Assembly: GCA_947458415.1 (NCBI GenBank)
Contig: CANGZG010000102.1
Coordinates: 1-8,722, forward strand
Origin: Comamonadaceae bacterium
GTDB lineage: Bacteria > Pseudomonadota > Gammaproteobacteria > Burkholderiales > Burkholderiaceae_C
Reading direction: 5' to 3'
Length of the DNA stretch: 8,722 nucleotides
Shown: positions 6,798 through 8,722 of the stretch, piece by piece
Position numbering within the stretch: position 1 is the first letter of the stretch
How the letters are laid out: every line of letters begins with the position of its first letter
Position numbers and translations under genes: made by a program
Notes under the pieces: model-generated
What the model was told of the DNA's origin: nothing
Database searches by the model: none
The model's input: only the letters and a program-made list of their open reading frames with translations

Positions 6798-7987
6798 GTT
6801 TCACGCCATTGATGACCTTGAAATCGCATTTGAATGCGATAGATACGCAAGGCTTGCGTCGTGTCAGACACAGCGTGGCGTCCGTGTGTCATCCGCATCT
6901 GGTGGTCGATGGGCAGCCGTTGTTGGCGTTCAACAGCAACGATTATTTAGGGCTTGCTTCACACCCAATGGTGATTGATGCCTTGAAAGAAGGTGCGTCA
7001 CTGTATGGCGCAGGCAGCGGTGCATCCCACTTGATCAGCGGTCATTCACAAGCGCATGCGCGTTTGGAAGCATCGCTAGGCACGATCTTGTCACCGTTTT
7101 TACCGCGTGTGCGGGTGCTGTCGTTCAGTACCGGCTACATGGCAAACCTGGGTGTACTCTCTGCCATGGCGGACATGGCCAAAGGCGACATCACCTTTTT
7201 TTCAGATGCGCTTAACCATGCGTCTTTGATTGACGGCATGCGTTTGACGCGGCAACCCTGTCAGGTGTATGCGCATGTAGACACGGTTGATTTATCGGAA
7301 AAGTTGCAGACATCCCAAAGCACAACCAAGGTGGTGGTGACCGATGGCGTGTTCAGCATGGACGGTGACATTGCGCCGCTGAAAGATTTGCTTCGCTTGT
7401 GCGAGCAACATGGCGCTTGGCTGTTGGTCGATGACGCACATGGTTTTGGCGTGTTGGGCGACAGTGGCGCTGGTGTGTTGCAGCATTTCAATCTGCGCTC
7501 CGAGCAGTTGATTTACATGGGCACGCTGGGCAAGGCGGCGGGCGTTTCTGGTGCGTTTATCGCTGCACATGAACATCTCATCGAATGGATGGTGCAACGT
7601 TCGCGTCCTTACATTTACACCACGGCATCTGCGCCTGCGCTGGCACATGCATTGTTGACCAGTTTGCGACTGATGTGTGCAGAAGAGGGGCGCAGACGCA
7701 GGGCGCACTTACAGAAGTTGATTCAACAACTGTCCGCTGCACCCGTGCCTGCGGGCTGGACCTGCATGGCATCAACCACGGCCATTCAACCCATTGTGAT
7801 CGGTAGCAACGAGAAGGTGTTGCAAGCTTCAGCGGACTTGAAGGCGCAAGGTATTTGGATCAGCGCGATTCGCGCACCCACAGTGCCAGTGAACACCGCC
7901 AGGCTTCGCATCACTTTGTCTGCGTCCCACACCTGTGAAGATGTAGACCGACTGGTGCGGGCTTTGACGTTTGAAAGCATTTCATGA
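6794..7987 (+). CDS. bioF: 8-amino-7-oxononanoate synthase
   Basis: This 397-residue PLP enzyme of the alpha-oxoamine synthase family condenses a pimeloyl thioester with L-alanine to give KAPA, the first step of the shared late biotin pathway. Signatures are FNSNDYLGLASHP at 46-58, YGAGSGASHLISG at 71-83, the SFSTGYMANLG stretch at 110-120, VTDGVFSMDGDIAPL at 182-196, Asp213 and His216 in VDDAHGFGVLG (Asp204/His207 in E. coli), and the PLP lysine Lys247 in GTLGKAAGVSGAF. Length is close to the family norm (E. coli 384). Its start overlaps the bioA stop and its stop overlaps the bioD start, each by the 4 bases ATGA, so bioA, bioF and bioD form one coupled translation unit. No damage or odd composition was seen. 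Confidence 0.97.
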   Translation: MSFTPLMTLKSHLNAIDTQGLRRVRHSVASVCHPHLVVDGQPLLAFNSNDYLGLASHPMVIDALKEGASLYGAGSGASHLISGHSQAHARLEASLGTILSPFLPRVRVLSFSTGYMANLGVLSAMADMAKGDITFFSDALNHASLIDGMRLTRQPCQVYAHVDTVDLSEKLQTSQSTTKVVVTDGVFSMDGDIAPLKDLLRLCEQHGAWLLVDDAHGFGVLGDSGAGVLQHFNLRSEQLIYMGTLGKAAGVSGAFIAAHEHLIEWMVQRSRPYIYTTASAPALAHALLTSLRLMCAEEGRRRRAHLQKLIQQLSAAPVPAGWTCMASTTAIQPIVIGSNEKVLQASADLKAQGIWISAIRAPTVPVNTARLRITLSASHTCEDVDRLVRALTFESIS

Positions 7988-8697
7988 ACCAGTCAATTCC
8001 AGCCCAAGCGTTTTCGTGTTTCGTCACCGGTACGGACACGGAAATCGGCAAGACCTTGGTGTCGTCTGCGCTGGTCCATGTGCAGGCACAACGCGGCTGG
8101 CGCGTTGCTGCCATGAAACCGGTGGCCGCCGGTGCCGAATGGCGTGATGGCCGTTGGTGCAATGAAGACGTGGATGCGTTGGCGGCCTGTGTGTCTGTGA
8201 AATTGCCCCCAGAAATCACCACCCCGTATTTGTTCCAAGCACCTGCTGCGCCGCATATCGCAGCTGCGTTGGAGGACAAGGCCATTGACCCCCAGCATGT
8301 GTTGAATTGCTTCAACCAGGTCAGGGCGCAAGCGGATGCGGTGATCGTTGAAGGTGTGGGTGGCTTTTGTGTGCCTTTGAATGATGGCTATGACACGGCT
8401 GACTTGGCCAAAGATTTGGGCCTGCCGGTGGTGTTGGTGGTGGGCATGCGACTGGGGTGCATCAGCCAGGCTTTATTGACGGCAGAAGCGATCAGAGCCA
8501 GAGGCCTTTCATTGAGGGGTTGGGTAGCCAATACGGTTGACCCGCAGATGCTTTACCTGCAGGAAAACACCGATGCGATTGCGCAAAGAATTGGGGCCCC
8601 GTTATGGGGATGCATTCCCCGACTTGAGGTGGCGGATGCAGCGGCAGCGGCGGCTTTTTTGATGGGGTCAGAGTTATTGGGGTCAGATACCAATTAA
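7984..8697 (+). CDS. bioD: Dethiobiotin synthetase with repeat-derived C-terminus
   Basis: This 237-residue enzyme closes the ureido ring of dethiobiotin from DAPA, CO2 and ATP. The P-loop GTDTEIGKT at 16-24 holds the ATP site. Lys45 in MKPVAAG and Asp62 in NEDVDAL correspond to E. coli Lys37 and Asp54. The VEGVGGFCVPL motif begins at 122, and the nucleotide-binding VANTVDP lies at 181-187. The start overlaps the bioF stop. The protein is about 12 residues longer than E. coli BioD (225). The last seven codons (LLGSDTN) and the TAA stop are made from the left arm and centre of the palindromic repeat at 8674-8722, and GSE just before comes from a partial repeat copy. All catalytic parts lie well before this tail, so the enzyme is probably functional. 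Confidence 0.96.
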   Translation: MNQSIPAQAFSCFVTGTDTEIGKTLVSSALVHVQAQRGWRVAAMKPVAAGAEWRDGRWCNEDVDALAACVSVKLPPEITTPYLFQAPAAPHIAAALEDKAIDPQHVLNCFNQVRAQADAVIVEGVGGFCVPLNDGYDTADLAKDLGLPVVLVVGMRLGCISQALLTAEAIRARGLSLRGWVANTVDPQMLYLQENTDAIAQRIGAPLWGCIPRLEVADAAAAAAFLMGSELLGSDTN

Positions 8698-8722
8698 TTT
8701 AATTGGTATCTGACCCCAATAA
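8674..8722. repeat. Long palindromic repeat, copy 2, overlapping the bioD stop
   Basis: A perfect palindrome has 24-base arms (8674-8697 and 8699-8722) around a single central T at 8698. It reaches the window edge and may be longer. It shares the core GGGGTCAGATACCAATT with copy 1 upstream of bioA. A truncated extra copy TGGGGTCAGA (8663-8672) lies 15 bases before the matching bases of the arm (8678-8687). It supplies the bioD stop codon. As RNA it would give a stable 3' hairpin that could slow decay of the bioAFD message; termination cannot be judged because the sequence ends here. Confidence 0.85.

Noticed and set aside
5421..8697. bioAFD as a recently transferred foreign cassette
   Set aside because: Codon use (for example frequent TTG leucine) and protein style match the flanking glnL, glnG and bioB genes. 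No integrase, transposase or tRNA is seen.

Overview
The window looks like chromosomal DNA of a betaproteobacterium, most likely Burkholderiales and perhaps Comamonadaceae. This is inferred from the protein style, moderate GC, heavy use of TTG for leucine, and the order glnA - small secreted protein - ntrB - ntrC - xthA. No phage, plasmid, CRISPR, tRNA or rRNA signal was seen. Nearly every base belongs to recognisable housekeeping genes.

Left part (1-3445, + strand): nitrogen assimilation. The 3' end of glnA (glutamine synthetase, with its adenylylation tyrosine) is followed by a hairpin and a strong intrinsic terminator. Next come a small exported four-cysteine protein of unknown role, then glnL/ntrB (sensor kinase) and glnG/ntrC (sigma-54 activator). 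NtrB and NtrC form the two-component system that classically controls glnA.

Middle (3452-5294, - strand): xthA (exonuclease III) meets ntrC tail to tail with a 6-base gap. It lies downstream of bioB in the same direction and could be co-transcribed with it.

Right part (5421-8697, + strand): bioA, bioF and bioD, each joined to the next by a 4-base ATGA overlap, run divergently from bioB. Together BioF, BioA, BioD and BioB catalyse the four late steps of biotin synthesis (pimeloyl thioester to KAPA, DAPA, dethiobiotin, biotin). No bioC or bioH for making the pimeloyl chain is present here.

The most unusual structure is a pair of near-identical long palindromes sharing the core GGGGTCAGATACCAATT. 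One (5340-5393) lies in the bioB/bioA divergent promoter region. The other (8674-8722) fuses into the 3' end of bioD and supplies its stop codon. They bracket bioAFD exactly, differ by one compensatory base-pair swap in the arms, and look like REP/REPIN-type mobile palindromes. I found no wholly new multi-gene system. The palindromes and the small secreted protein are the parts worth a second look.
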